Positions 1-12,239 of a DNA stretch of 64,000 bases are shown one piece after another. The stretch's first letter is position 1. Each line of letters starts with the position of its first letter. The position numbers and the translations under genes are program-made. The stretch covers positions 212,947,212 through 213,011,211 of the forward strand of contig CM056997.1 in the NCBI GenBank assembly GCA_029891345.1. The letters are read 5' to 3'. A model generated the notes under the pieces. The model had not been told where the DNA came from, made no database searches, and saw only the letters and a program-made list of their open reading frames with translations. This DNA comes from Dryococelus australis (Eukaryota > Arthropoda > Insecta > Phasmatodea > Phasmatidae).

Positions 1-475
1 AACATTATATTGTTCGTGGAGAAAAACAATCGATTGCAGACCCTATCGATTATTTTGAAACGTGCAAGTGACGATAGTTCCATAAGGAGGGGGTGTAAGT
101 GCGAGAGCGTGTGCGAGAGTAAGAGTGGATGTGAGTGCTGGCTCAGCCTCAGTGCGGCGAGCAGTTCGTATACGAATGGGAACTCCATTACGGACCCCCA
201 GGTATCGAAATGAGTATCGATACCATTCTTTCGAATACACGTTCGATACCAGTTATCGATACTGTCCTGGTATCGCAACATCCCTAAGCCAAAATCAAAA
301 ACTGACAAAGGTATCAAAGACGGCCATATTGCCTAATCAAAGGGAATTGTCGCGCAAGCTAAGGATGGCCGAGTCCGATTCGATTAGTAGCTAAAACGAT
401 TCAGCTGTTTCAATTATTGCCAATAATCGAATCGATGCAGACGTTTAGATGCATCGTGTGAATCTATTCATTTGT
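1..475. other. Intergenic, no gene seen
   Basis: No convincing coding frame. The short overlapping frames on both strands have no recognisable motif. Between about 170 and 290 there is a dense cluster of short palindrome-like words (ATCGATAC, TTCGAATAC, TTCGATACC), and a related TCGAATCGAT/TTCGATTCGATT cluster lies at 425-500. They could be subterminal repeats of an unrecognised transposon. Confidence 0.4.
170..290. repeat. Cluster of ATCGATAC-type short repeats
   Basis: At least six variants of the words TATCGATAC, TCGAATAC and TTCGATACC occur in about 120 bp. Such clustering of short inverted words is common in the subterminal regions of DNA transposons. No transposase is nearby, so the owner is unknown. 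Confidence 0.45.
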
Positions 476-1300
476 TTTGATTTTTCGATTCGATTATCAG
501 GTTATTTGTATTCGCATATTTTCACAACTTGTTTGTAATCGTATGTTAGTAATATTAACAGCTTCTTCCCACCTTGCTCTTATTTTCTATTTGCTTTTCA
601 CTTTGCAGTTCTGGTTCTGTCCATGTTTAGATGAGCTTATCCTGAATAGCAAATTTTTATTTTTTTTTGTTTCCCCAGGTAAAGGCTGTACACTATAAAG
701 TGACTAATTTTGAAAGGAACACCTTAGAAAATAGTCACTACTCCTACCTGCATATATTCTAACTGGCGTGCTGAGTGACATGCGCTCAGTAAAGTTGGTA
801 ACGATGGAGGGAAAGTAGTTCCATAACTGAATGTCAAATAAAAAGTGTATGTAACCATTTGTGATAACTTAAATTATTTCTTTCACTTTCGCTTTCTTAT
901 TTTTGATGCCTGGACATGTAAATTGAGCCGATTTGGAAAATGTATACGTTTATAATAATGTAACACTTTCACTTCACGACACATGAATAAAGTAGTGAGG
1001 CCCATGGGAGTGTTAGTTTTACATATGGTAGAAGAATGCACAACCTGCATACAAGTAGATCTTATGCAGGGCTTTCAAAAGTGCTCAGTTTACCGTGAAC
1101 TGCCTATACTTGGGTGTGACCCTCCGTGCTTGTTATTGCTCAAATTCCGGGGAAAAGAAGACGGAAGATTTTTGTGTGAAATCGCTAGTAGTAGGAAATA
1201 GTAGGTTTGGGGACATGGGCTAGGGCCGCGAGGAACCAACATGGCGGGCGGCACCGCCATCTTGTTTCCGTCCACCATAGTGTTTCTGCTATCTAGCAAC
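476..1300. other. AT-rich intergenic DNA
   Basis: I see no gene or repeat that I can support here. A polyadenylation-like AATAAA at about 837 and short T-runs are present but have no associated coding region. Confidence 0.4.
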
Positions 1301-1302
1301 CA

Positions 1303-1765
1303 GTATGCCATGTTCACCATATTGGCAGCTAGTACCTAGTGTATGCCATATTGGCAGCCGGTATTCCATTTCCCCTGCGCTATCATTCCACCTTGATTTT
1401 TCATGCTCTATCATTCCATGGATTTTCTCAGAATCCTCCCATTTTTCTCTTTTGCATTCTTTCTCTCTCTTTCCTCCCTATTCTCGCTTGTCGCCTTCTA
1501 CGCAGTTCGGTGAGCGACCTGCCAGGGGCGCTGGTATGTCTGCCACCATCTTTGGTTCCTCCATCGCCCTGCCAGGGAGTGCTGGTGTGTACGCGCCACC
1601 ATCTTTAGTTCCTTGATCGCCGGCCAAGGGCATGCTGGTCCGCCATATTGTTTGCAGAATAGTTATTTCGTTCATCGTCCGCCAGGGAGCACGCTGGTGT
1701 GTCCGCTGCCACCATGTTTCCTCCATCACCTGCTGGGAGGCGCTGGTGTGCGCGTCCACAATCTT
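1303..1765. repeat. Diverged 50-58 bp minisatellite
   Basis: The words GCCAGGGxGCTGGTxTG and GCCACCATCTTxGTTCC recur about five times (near 1522, 1571, 1622, 1680 and 1731) with spacings of roughly 49-58 bp. A separate duplication of GCCATATTGGCAGC lies at about 1318-1360. The copies are too diverged to be a recent expansion. No coding frame is conserved across units. Confidence 0.6.
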
Positions 1766-1814
1766 TTTTTCAGTTATTATTTTTTGTAGCTCAAAAAATT
1801 TCTCCTTTGAAAGG

Positions 1815-1885
1815 GGGCAGGATAGAACCGCCGAACCTGGTGGTTGCCAGCCCAACGCCATAGGCCACTCGACTATCGGGACATG
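1815..1885 (-). other. tRNA-derived (SINE-like) segment
   Basis: Read on the minus strand, 1861-1875 resembles an internal pol III A box (TAGTCGAGTGGCCTA), and 1817-1838 contains a degenerate B box with the GGTTC...ATCC pattern. The spacing fits a tRNA with a long variable arm. The stem pairing is too poor for a functional tRNA, so a SINE head or tRNA pseudogene is more likely. Confidence 0.4.
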
Positions 1886-2069
1886 TGTCAGATCAAGGTG
1901 TTTAAAAGAAGTGATATGTTCGTGTGAATGCAGGGAAACATTTGACAATCAGTCATAGACACGCAACAAATTTTTTTATATAAGATTGTTTTCTCTGTCT
2001 GAGACATGCCAGCAGTAAGATTTTTTCACCTCCACCCTTCTATACAACTGTTATCTATTTTTTCCCCCA

Positions 2070-2662
2070 TTGGCTAGTTTGCTAGAAACAGTCAGGTGTC
2101 TTCGCCTTTCCCCTCCATCGCACTCAAATCATTGTATAAAATTCCCTGGGGACCGAGTCTTCTGCCTGTGTCATCGTTGTCACTGTCAATGGCCCTGCCT
2201 TAGAGTAAATGGTTTATTTCTCGTCTGGAGTTTTTCAAGATGCACGCGTGTTGTCCAAGAGGGCATAAAACCCTTTCGGTCATTTTGGAATTCGGAAGGG
2301 TTCGTTCGCTTAGTACCTTGGACAAACGAGACGAGTTGCCATACCTGCCGAAATAATTTCTCCTTTTATATGCACCTTAAGAAATTTCTGTCATACTCAA
2401 GTATTTGCCGATCTACCTACAGCTAAGCAAAGGCATACAGGACTGCCTGCTCTGTAAGGAGTGCTTCAAAGACTGCACCACATCCATTCCGGACAGTCGT
2501 CATCTCTGGATTTGGTGCAAGGCACGACGTAGTGCAGCAGCAGCAATACAGCAGCCACCACCGACACTACCTCCTTCCCCTCCATTGACGAAGGGGGGTC
2601 CACACAGTGGAAAAACATTAACTCCTCTGCAGACCAAGCAACTGCTGGCCTCGTGCGACTGA
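2070..2662 (+). pseudogene. Possible cysteine-rich ORF remnants, unrecognised
   Basis: A 118-codon open frame (2070-2426) contains paired cysteines and ends in the stretch TNETSCHTCRNNFSF. A second frame (2405-2662) overlaps it with CLLCKECFKDC followed by a proline-rich tract. The first frame is in the same phase as the broken ORF at 2754-3176, so the three may be parts of one decayed gene. I do not recognise the family. The cysteine spacing hints at a zinc-binding domain, but that is inference. Confidence 0.25.
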
Positions 2663-2753
2663 TCGCACCAGGTCACTCCGACGTAGCACCACCAGCAGCA
2701 GTTGGTTGTTGCCTGCTACAGCTATTCCCGTCACACCACTGCCACGATCTTCG

Positions 2754-3176
2754 ATGGTGATATACACCAGTTCCTTCGAGTCAGGTATGGTGAAGAGTTA
2801 TCCTAACATCATCTCCGGGTTCTAGAGAGTGGAGTACTGGCTAGGTGACCCTAGGTATAAGGATGCTGTGAAAAACATAGAAGCCTTCGATGGTGTGAAT
2901 CATTCTCGCCTCTACTATGCCCTGGTGCCTGCATATAACCCAAGTAGCATGCATGCCAAATGCAAGTCAGAAGTTAATTTTATGGATAGAATCCAGTGAA
3001 CTGGTGAAACCTGCGCAGTGTACAACATGAGGTTGGACGTATTCCTACCATGTAGCACCGACGAACTGTTGGAGTTTAACAAGGGTGAAACAATCATTAT
3101 TAAAGAAGGCGTCTAGGGTAGGGACTATGAAATACGACTAGTGGAGGAGCAGGAAAAAGTGCTTCGTTTCAGCGAA
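2754..3176 (+). pseudogene. Frame-preserving broken ORF, unrecognised
   Basis: One reading frame runs about 140 codons with only three internal stops before a final TAA near 3178. The amino-acid composition is protein-like, for example VEYWLGDPRYKDAVKNIEAF and YNMRLDVFLPCSTDELLEF. This density of stops is far below chance for the frame length, so it is probably a recently decayed gene with point mutations and no indels. It lies 2 kb outside the polymerase/capsid-like cluster but on the opposite strand. I do not recognise the family and assign no function. Confidence 0.45.
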
Positions 3177-3179
3177 TAA

Positions 3180-3830
3180 TGCGATGGTGAGATGCACAGA
3201 CCCCTACCGACGAAAAAACTGACACGGTTCCATTCTTCGAGCGGACCACGATTTGTCGCAGCCTGCCGTGCAAGTTAAAAACAAGCTCGCCAGATGAAGA
3301 TAGGGAAGGACAGTGTTTCTAACAGAGCAACATTTTGAAAATAAATTTTTATAGTTGTCAAAGGTATAATTTTTTAGTCACAAGGTATGTGTCGGTTCAC
3401 GTAAACAGCTTTTCAGTTTTAAAAAAATTGTCTTGCTTACCTTTGTATGAATAATTAAAAAAAAAAAAGTTATGACATAGAAATGTAGAAAAAAAGACAT
3501 TAAAATTTTTTTTAGCCTATCAATATTAACTAATATTGCTTTAAAAAATGTATGTGAAACCATTATAAAAAGAGTTTGATGAATAAAATATGTATGTATA
3601 TATATTTTAAAAAATTGAACCTGTTAATTGTTTTTAAAATTATTCTTTTTTAAAATATTATGAAAAAAGTATACATTAGAAATAAAACATTAAAAAACAT
3701 ATTTTAAAAGTGTTATGAAAAAGTGTACCTTAAAATAAAACACATTTTTATTATTTTTGTATTATTCAGTTTTTATTTATTTACATGTAATTTTTTAATT
3801 TCAACAAGTTAATTTTTTTCCTCTTGCACT
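3180..3830. other. Very AT-rich intergenic DNA
   Basis: Long A- and T-rich tracts, with repeated words such as AAAATAAAACATTAAAAA at about 3680-3750. No coding frame is supported. Confidence 0.5.
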
Positions 3831-3889
3831 GGTCATCCATCTTCGGTCTGGTATGTTTGGGTGCAAAGGGCTCAGGGTGCTGCGATGCC

Positions 3890-4045
3890 CTGTGGCTCGA
3901 GCACCACCATCTTGGAACTGCTCATCCTTCCTTCGACCCCACGGGGCTGTCTGTTCTTTCTTAGACCGCCCTGGAACTGCTCATAACCTTCCTTCGACCC
4001 CCTGGAACTGCTCACTCGTCGTTCGGTCTCCCCTGGAACTGGTAT
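3890..4045. repeat. Short diverged tandem repeat, ~40-60 bp units
   Basis: The words TGGAACTGCTCA and CCTTCCTTCGACCCC recur four and two times respectively within 155 bp (near 3914, 3973, 4003 and 4032). This is a small imperfect minisatellite; nothing else is evident. Confidence 0.5.
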
Positions 4046-4049
4046 AAGT

Positions 4050-5320
4050 TTCGATGTTGACCTCCTACATTACTGCCCGCATAGCTGCTAAAGCATCAAT
4101 GCGTGTGGGTCTCTGGCTGGAACGGAGCAGTACAGTATGCTTTTGTAGTACTATGGAGAGATAAAACACATGATTTAAAATCTCAATGTTACTGCAAGAA
4201 TAAGCTGTATAGGCGGGTTACAACGCTGAAACTTATACAACCTTGGACAAAAAACACAATGATTAGAAGAGACAACAAGAATAAAGAAAACAGCTGAAAG
4301 TGAGAGAGACATAAGAATTCTAGATAAAGAGGAATGAAAAAGACGAGTAGACAGATAAATAGGGTGGGTAAGAACAATACCGCTTCTAGTGTTATAATGG
4401 GTTAAGATGTTAAAACTAAAAATATATTTCACCCCTACAACACCTGGTAAAGGATAAGGGTTGGTACCCCCGGGATTAATGCCAATCCTTGGTCGGAGAC
4501 CCAAACAGAAGCTGCAGAATGGACAAGCGAAATATTGTCTAAGTGAAATACCAAATGCAACACTCTATAGATAAAGATTGCTGGTGGTGGTGGTCGTTGC
4601 ACAATCTCTCGCTTGTGTTGGTAACTGTAGCAGGACCTAATACGTACATTGTACTGTAAAAACAGTAATAATAATCATCAAAAGCAAAAATGAGAATTTT
4701 TATAGCTGGTGGATGTGGGGGAGTTGAAATCGCTCCTGATTTTTGGACATCTCCAAGGTGAGGAACTGCCTTTGCATCCCGGCCTCATTCACCCAACATC
4801 CAGGGAAATAAACGTTATTTTTAACATGCCAGCCCCCCCCCCCCCACACTCACACAGCTAGCTCATTACTTCAATCAGCACCATATTTATCATCAATTAT
4901 ACAATTTTTCAATTTCTATTTATCTCCATCATCATCATTATCAGTAGTAGCAACATTAATAAAAATTTACATACAACACCACATGCTTATATTGAATAGA
5001 AATACTAATATGCTTCTCTACTTCTCTTCTATTATTCTCTTCGTCTCTTCTTTTCTTTCCTTATTTTATTCTTTCCTCTATTTTTCTTCATCTCTTTTCT
5101 TGTCTTATTTTCTTCTTCTCTTCCTAATTTCTACCCAATAAGACCATATGATATTGTTTGGAATTTTTTTTGAAATTCTGACATACATGTGGCAAAGTTA
5201 GTATTCCATTGTCTAATATACGTCGTTTGTCATCCTGCCATGCGAGTGCGACTTTATTCATTTAATGGGTGTAAACCTAATGTAGTGTGATACTATATTG
5301 TCCATTGTCACTCGCACGAT
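4050..5320. other. Intergenic, simple sequence only
   Basis: Contains a 13-C homopolymer (4833-4845), a pyrimidine-rich stretch (5010-5130, TCTTCTCT-like) and AT-rich DNA. I see no gene. It may hold the eroded outer end of the polymerase-bearing element that follows, but I could not find a matching inverted terminus. Confidence 0.4.
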
Positions 5321-8300
5321 TTGCTGCTGCTCCAAAATTATCTAGTAATTTTCAAATGCTATTTTATTCTTAAGGCTCGCCTTCTGGATGCCCTTTGCCT
5401 TCTTCGTAATCTTGTCTCCAGACACATAGCTATATATTTTAGCACGCAGTCCTATGAGCTCATTCATCAGTTCCCTGCTACACTCATCTTTAAATTTTCC
5501 GACCACTTTCCTGTTGGGGGGGGGGGGGGGGGATAGCATGAATGAATTGGTGGGTGTATTGGGGGGGGGGGGTAGGAGCTGGTATTCATCTCTTCCATGA
5601 GTGTAGTATCTGTGGTCAGGTATTCATAGTAATCCTGCGTTTCAATTTCGTAAATTAATAAGTCATCATCTTTTTATACATATTAAATTGATGTTTTCTT
5701 CATACTTCTTTCTCATGATGTCGTGATGGAACCCATACATTAAAGTTTTGGAGAGGTCGAGCACTGAAAACCAGTTATAAATGGGTTTGTCAAACACTAT
5801 AGACTTTTTCCATTTTTATTAAGGTTAGGTTTTCAGTTTAAATTGTTCTGCACTTGAAGATGGCCTTTGAAATCAATTTCTTCAGTCTTCTCTCATTACA
5901 CACTAAAGTGGCATTATTCATGAGCTTAAAAAAGTCTTTCTCAAAATCATTGCCGGCTGCCTAACTTTTTTCTTTCTTGAGGTCGATGTATGGCTTGAGC
6001 CATGCCTCTTGTTCAAACTGCAACACGCGATGAATTTTCGTAACTTAAAGTCCATGATCAATAGCTTGCTTCAAGTTGATGTAAAGTATAATATAATTTT
6101 TCTATTCTTCCAGAGTCATCAATAATAATTTTTGGTCTTGCCACCTGGAGGACACTTGTGTTGATGGGCAAGAACGGCAGGCCTTTGTGCGAGTCGTGGA
6201 GTTCTGCAGGATATTCTACGTCTACCTCCAGCGCGTAGCCGAACAGGCAATCGTCTGGCACCGCCGTGACATCGATGTTGGTGCTCGCCCACTGAAAGTC
6301 ATGCACAGGGAGGGGCAGAGACATTGCCCACCCATGCAAGTCGTTTGCATTGACGTACTGGAGGTATACGGGTGGCTTGCTGGCATCGTATGTGGACGGG
6401 ACGTACTTATTATTGGCTTTTGCATGGCGCTTCACACATTGGATCACTGCACCTCTTATACCGTCTTCGATGAATAAATACTCGTCATAATCGGTTAGGA
6501 GTTACAGCTAGACCTTCGTGTGCTTTAGCATTCCGTCGAAAGAGAAGCCCGGCGCTCTCATATAATGGACCAGTCCAGGCGGTAGGGTTTCAGACACAGT
6601 TTTCTGAAGTTTTCAAACAAAAGTTTTGTGACAAAAGCAACACATCAGTTTTCAAATAAATATTACAATAATGGCCCAGTTTCTCGCAGTTCAATTTTTC
6701 AATTTTTGCCAGACTAAGAGCATGTTCGTAATCCTCTTCACTTATGGTCGTGTACATCAATCTGTTGTAAAATTTGTTCTAAGGGGGGGGGGGGGGGGCT
6801 GCATCTCTTTCAGTTTCTGCAGGCAGTCTATGTAGCCGTAAGGGAATACACCCTTTCTCCCTGCTAATTCCAGCCCGTCTGGGCTGAAGAATTTCACTGT
6901 ATATTTCAGCTGGTCTCTCGGCACAGGTTTTCAGCGAGGATGGTAGGCTGACCGACATGAAACGGAAGGTATCTATAAACTCCAGTGAGAATCTTTCCCC
7001 CAGCGATTTCGAGATAGTTAATAATTTCTACTATGTATGCCGGGTTAAGAATATGTTCTCTTCATCGTAGTCCAGATACTTTATTATGAAGTTCTCATTG
7101 TATGTCAAGTCATGGAATAACACTGGCAATATTTTCGGACGGTGACAGAGTTTGTTACAGTTATTGCAAGAGGCCCTAATGTATTTTCCTGTGAAGTGGT
7201 CATGGCCCATTACCTTCCGGTTTTATTGCTTGAATTCTTCACAGTAGTAGTAGGTATCTGAAATGACAAGATTAAGTAATTGTAGGTTTCTGAGCAGATT
7301 CATGGGTTCGCTTGTTTCATATATTTCCTTTTCTTTATGCCCGACATCAAAGATCTCTTCGATGTATTTCTTGCCAGCATTTCCCCAGTGGGAATTCTTG
7401 TCTCTGTTGGCAGACTTGTTGTTTTGGCAGCAGGTATAATGTTGTGATCCACTTGAACATAATTACATAAGCTGTATGCCTCGTGTTTGTGGCAATAGTG
7501 TGTTCTTGGTGTCTGTGGGTTGCCCTGACAGGTATGAATTGGCAGAAGCATTGCCACGAAATTAGCACATATAACTATTGGCATTTTATCTGCGTTGTAG
7601 GGATTTTTAAATTTCAGGGTTCGTCTTCTTCCCTTCGTGTCGTGGCTTGACAACTCAATCCGGGCAGGAGCATGAGGACTACAATACTTTTTGTGCTCTG
7701 CCACCATCTCTTCGCTTCGTTGGTAAGTAGGAGGAGATCGAAATGTATAGGCTTCTCTTCATTGCCACTAAAGTTGAACTTGTTTTCCAGCCAGTTCTCT
7801 GTAGCGGTGGTTGACTCGTTCAGGGTGTTCTTCTTCGATGTATCTCGGCGAGTATGGCCCATTTGAAGCACTCGTGATCCTTGTTTTGCGGGTTTATCAC
7901 TGCGTACTTGTTTTTTATTGGCACTGGCAAATAAGTATAGCTGGATACGCGCACTAAGTCCAATTTGTTTATTTTGAGCTGCATCCTCTGTACCACTGTG
8001 AGTGTCCATCCAGAGCCTTTTGATATTTACTCGTCGTCCTCTTGGCATATTTTGACCAGGCTGACTGCCACAGCTTTTTCCACATAAAATTCGTAGCAAA
8101 TTGGGATCTCTTTGGTCTTGAAGGGGCATTGGTCTACTTCATCTTCATTGCGCTCAGGTTTTCCGTAGTTACACTGCAGGAACAAATCGAATTAATTGGC
8201 CGATTTGTAATAATTTCCTCCTGCAACTGTTCAATAATATTATTCTTAATTTCTTCGACATACATGCACACGTCCTTGGCCTGGGCTTTTGTATTTACAG

Positions 8301-8885
8301 CCACATAGGTTTTTAATTTACTCCTAAAGGCAGTCTTTGTCAGCATAAATCCATGGGACTTCGGCTGTCCGGCCCCTGCAACGATTCCTGGTCGAGCAGC
8401 TGGTGCTGGTGCTGGGCGGAATTATCCCACATGGCCTCCTTCGCTGGTTGTGGAGCCGAGTCCGTGAACTTCTTTTCATGTTCATTCAATTCGTCCGCCC
8501 TGGAATATTCTTTCCTGCAGTCCTCGCAGTCAAAGGTCATCTTATCCATGTTGAATGTACACCCCTTTTCGTGCATTTGGGCATTTGCTATGGTAGCAAG
8601 TGGGGCATTGCGAAACTTGCAGTTGCTAGCTGCTTTCTGCTGTACTGTGTCATTGCACGTCCTTAGGTGACGTTCTATATTGTCCTTTTTTCCAACCTGC
8701 ATCCTGCACTTATCACAGACCTGGTCCTCTTCCCTGTACGGATTATGTATACAGGTCCTTTCAAGTTTTAATCTGGACTTACGTATTGCTAAATATTTCC
8801 TGCAGAAGCCACAAAAAATAACACTGGTGGCAGTATTGCACTTACCCCAGAGACAGACGAAGACCAAGGGAATTGGAAACCCCAA
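5321..8885 (-). pseudogene. Protein-primed family B DNA polymerase fossil (Polinton/adintovirus type)
   Basis: A minus-strand polymerase can be followed from about 8885 (N-terminus) to 5321 through at least six frame changes. The N-terminal part (8340-8885) holds C2H2-like cysteine/histidine pairs (CDKCRMQVGKKDNIERHLRTC and CEDC...H). 7614-8346 holds a spacer domain. 7300-7707 holds the domain start near KFKNPYNADKMPIVI with nearby cysteine/histidine residues. 6058-6447 carries the palm-region motif with NANDLHGWAMSLPLP, and about 5880-5930 (minus strand) shows FFKLMNNATL, the usual polymerase motif B position. 5342-5539 carries a lysine-rich tail. Protein-primed polymerases of this family replicate linear elements with inverted termini. 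Homopolymer G-runs (5516-5532, 5561-5572, 6783-6798) interrupt the frame. Polinton, adintovirus and related linear elements all carry such a polymerase, so the precise class is inferred. Confidence 0.85.
5516..5572. repeat. Paired G homopolymers inside polymerase fossil
   Basis: Runs of 17 G (5516-5532) and 12 G (5561-5572) separated by 28 bp. They break the minus-strand polymerase frame and could fold as a G-quadruplex. A further 16-G run interrupts the same pseudogene at 6783-6798. Confidence 0.8.
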
Positions 8886-8889
8886 GAAT

Positions 8890-10045
8890 TACCCACATCG
8901 ACACAGCTGCTGTCCATGCTGTTGAATTCAGTAATAACACCTGTGACAGACGGGTGTGAATATGATTATTGGTCTGGTCACAGTAAGTTAATAAAATTTT
9001 GGCAGTGAAACTGTAAAAAATATGTTCAACTGATACAAAAATACCGTGTCCAAGTAAAATTTTTTTCTAGGTACAACATTTTTTAAATTTACTTTTATCA
9101 ACAAATGAAATTTTCTTTTTAACCTGACTTAAAACTAAGAGGAGAGTCGGAGTATTTTTTTTTTAATTATTGAACAGCATGAAAAAATGTTTCATCGATG
9201 GCATTTAAACTTTTAAAATAAAATTATATAGGTAGAATTTCTTCCGCTGACAAACTATATACGAATGCAAATAAAAGATTATTTTATAAAACAACAAAAA
9301 TTTTCTTCTAGACACAATGCCAAAGTTTTTTGACAACGTGCTTCCTAACAAACCCTTTTGTATGTACACGGCAGAGTTACACACCTGGGAAGAAAATGGA
9401 AGACTGCAGTCACTCTCCTAACAACAGTAGGCTGCGTTGCTAGGAACTTCCGTAAAACCGACGATTTGATTCAAGGGGACTCTCTGACGTCCGATCACGG
9501 AAGTCACTTTACCTGGCACAAGTTTCCCACATAATGTAAAAAAAAAAAGTCTAATAAATACAAATAAAAATATTCGTCCTGTAGTAGTAATTACTCACTT
9601 CTTGTATTAGCGTGAAGATGCAGTAGTAAATACTCACTGCTTGTATTAGCGTGAAGATGCAGTGGTTTCCTTACGGACATACAGACTTGACTGCACGTCG
9701 ACAGAGCAGCAACTCCAGGAATTGACCGGACCTGCGAATGCTGACTGTGAAGACATACAAATGATCAATGCCCGTTAAAAAAACAAAACATACGTACATA
9801 CATGTTTATCATCTCAACGGTGCTAGAACTTACTTTCAAAAGAATGCACAACACGGGAAAACTGACACTTGGGGCTGACTTGCTCCGGTGTCGGCTGGCA
9901 GGCGAAGCATGAACCTTTGGCTAAAGGCTTACATACTGGTTGTCAAGCGCTGAACAAAATAAAATAATAATCATCCTTAATAACTATGAATTGTAACATT
10001 CACTAAGTACTCAAAACAATTTAAATCATTTGCATCAAAACTTTA
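8890..10045. other. Intergenic within probable Polinton-like fossil
   Basis: No coding frame can be supported. A 39-bp direct duplication (word CTTGTATTAGCGTGAAGATG at 9601 and 9640) is the only clear structure. The rest is AT-rich with scattered purine tracts. Confidence 0.45.
9582..9662. repeat. 39-bp direct duplication
   Basis: Two near-identical copies of a unit containing GTAGTAA.TACTCACT and CTTGTATTAGCGTGAAGATG lie head to tail. The only differences are scattered substitutions. Confidence 0.75.
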
Positions 10046-10057
10046 TTTGAAGAAATT

Positions 10058-10470
10058 AAAGTGCATGCTCGTTAACGAGCATAAAATGGAACAGGTTAAT
10101 TTAAAATTCAAGTGTGCACTGACTAACATTAAACCGAATCGAATATTTATTTCGTATTTAAAGAAACCGTTACCAAACATAAAAAGCAATCAGATAGTTA
10201 CTTACCAATATAAAAAGGAATTAGTTATTTTAAAATTAAAATAGTATGTTGTCAAACGTAAAACGGAATCATTTATTTTTAAAACGAAAACGATCGTTGA
10301 TTAATGTAAAAACTAAACCGGCATTTTTTTTTTTAAATTCAAGTGCGTGTTGGTAAAAACAAGGAACTGCAACTGTTATATCAAAATTTAAAAAGCTGAT
10401 TACTAATCATAAAACCGAATCGGATACATTTAATAAAAATCTGAGAGCCCGTTAGCAAACAAGAACGGAT
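10058..10470. repeat. Degenerate ~52-bp tandem repeat, about eight units
   Basis: Successive units share a GT-rich head (GTGCATGTTxGTTAAC-like), a centre ACATAAAACxGAATCGGATA and an AT-rich tail ending TTAAAATTCAA. Unit starts fall roughly every 50-55 bp. Units are strongly diverged, and no reading frame is conserved, so this is an old satellite-like array and not a protein repeat. Confidence 0.55.
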
Positions 10471-10559
10471 AACACTCGATGTTACAAAACGTACCTTAGC
10501 GAGCGATTGCTCAAAGCACAACTGGACAGCGACCGTGAAACCTTGCAGTAACTCTCCAA

Positions 10560-10665
10560 GCACAAAATGGCGACGAAGCAAGTGATGTACTCGCATATGC
10601 AGACGACGAGCGCTGATATCAGAGTGAAGTTTTAGGGTGTGCTCCTGCATTTATATATCCTAGAC
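10560..10665 (-). promoter_or_regulatory. Candidate TATA promoter and first exon, minus strand
   Basis: On the minus strand TATATAAAT sits at about 10649-10657. It is followed by GC-balanced transcript-like sequence with short open frames and then GCTAAGGTACGT near 10495, which resembles a splice donor. It faces the polymerase fossil 1.6 kb downstream. The call rests only on motif spacing; no CAGE or RNA evidence is available. Confidence 0.35.
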
Positions 10666-10669
10666 AAAT

Positions 10670-12235
10670 AGTGTGGGCGCGGAGTAAGTTAAGGATATAG
10701 TAACTGCAGAGTAGAAACCTCCATGGAAGACTTCACCCTCCCCCCCTCCTGACCAAACATTTTCTTTTGTCAAGTGCGAGAGGGGTCTCAACCCCTCCCT
10801 TCTTAATTTTTTATAAACTATATACCATACAAGGTAACGATTTGAGCCAAGCATTTTGATTGGCCAAAAGTGCGGACGAGGTCTCTACTCCACCTGCTAC
10901 TATTGAGTAAATTTTTTTGAGAGGGGGAAAAAAAGCCATAAATTTGCCTGTCTGCTCGAGACATTTCCACAGGAGATACGGAACACTTGGCATATTTTTC
11001 TCTCTTGACACATAATATATTTCTTCCCTGACACTAAGAAATAAATGCCACTTGTTAATATTTTTCTGCCAAGGCGAGAAGTTGAATGCTTTAAACTAAC
11101 ATCTGTACAAGTTATAATATTTTACCACTTCATTGAAAACCAACACGACAATGCCTCTGTGTCAAAGCCAGCGACACTGGTTCTCGCGCGTGTTTGTGGA
11201 CACTTAGTTTAAACATCCCTTGCTATTCCCCGCAGCACTGAAAGCCCGACACTTTGGTCACAGGACAATATTCAACTCCCAGGCCATTAAAATTCACGTA
11301 CGAGCAAGTGATTTTCAGACACCTGCGTGGCCGCGCCAGATATTCCAACAAAACCAGCCTTCGCACACGGGCCAGTGTTTTTACAGACACCTGACACAAC
11401 CGCGCCAAGTGTCTGAACAAAAGCGCGCAGTTCATTTGTGAGGAGTATAATAGATCAGGGCGCGGGAAACCTTCCTCTGAGTACACACAACTGCTCTCTC
11501 GGCTGACTAGAAAAGCAGACTAGTTGAATTTTTCTGACCATCCTCTACCAGTCTTATGAAGCACGTTTTTCAGTGTCTACTCTATGAACAAAATTTATAT
11601 TATTTTTTTATATTTAATGAGAGAAAAATAATTCACGTAATTTTTTATATTTCATACAAACTGCTTTATATATAAAATAGTTTTTATATAAAATACTTTT
11701 AAGTAAAATTAATATTTTATGTGAATAAGTTGTCAAATAAAATCACTCGTAGATATATTTTCTTATAAAATCTTTACTATAGGCCTACATAATTTTTCAC
11801 ATCACGGCATTACAAATTTTTACAACATAACATTTATTTTTCATTCTTCTTCTATGTAATACCACAGCCCATTTTTATTTTAGACTTAAAATAATATTAT
11901 TACATGTACACAAATCAATAGTTACCGAGGAAAAAAAAATCACTGCTATTATGACAAGCAATTTACACCAAAAAACCTTTACAAATATAAAAGACGAAAA
12001 CAGTTTACATCAATGTTTTACAAGAAAAATACTGATAATTACAGTGAATTTATTAAATGTCTGAAAACTTGCTTCAAAATATCTTTCACGCAAGTTATTA
12101 AAACTGGCGACTCTGTACTAAGCGTGTCATATGAGCGAGTCTCTCAACCTTTTTCGACAGGAACATCCATGGAATATCTTCCTTTCTTTTTACAGCTACA
12201 TGTGTCTAGCTCGATGCCAGAGTTGCGTTTCTGCA
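10670..12235. other. Intergenic, AT-rich with one short duplication
   Basis: No gene can be supported. At 11311-11412 the words CAGACACCTG and CCGCGCCA recur about 80 bp apart, indicating a small duplication in GC-richer DNA. 11560-12010 is AT-rich and featureless. Confidence 0.4.
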
Positions 12236-12239
12236 TAGA

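Noticed and set aside
10058-10470. CRISPR-like spaced repeats
   Set aside because: Units are contiguous and diverged throughout, with no constant repeat and variable spacer; the DNA is eukaryotic.
11220-11486. Overlapping ORFs on both strands
   Set aside because: Open on both strands across a GC-richer duplicated stretch, with no motif and no element context.
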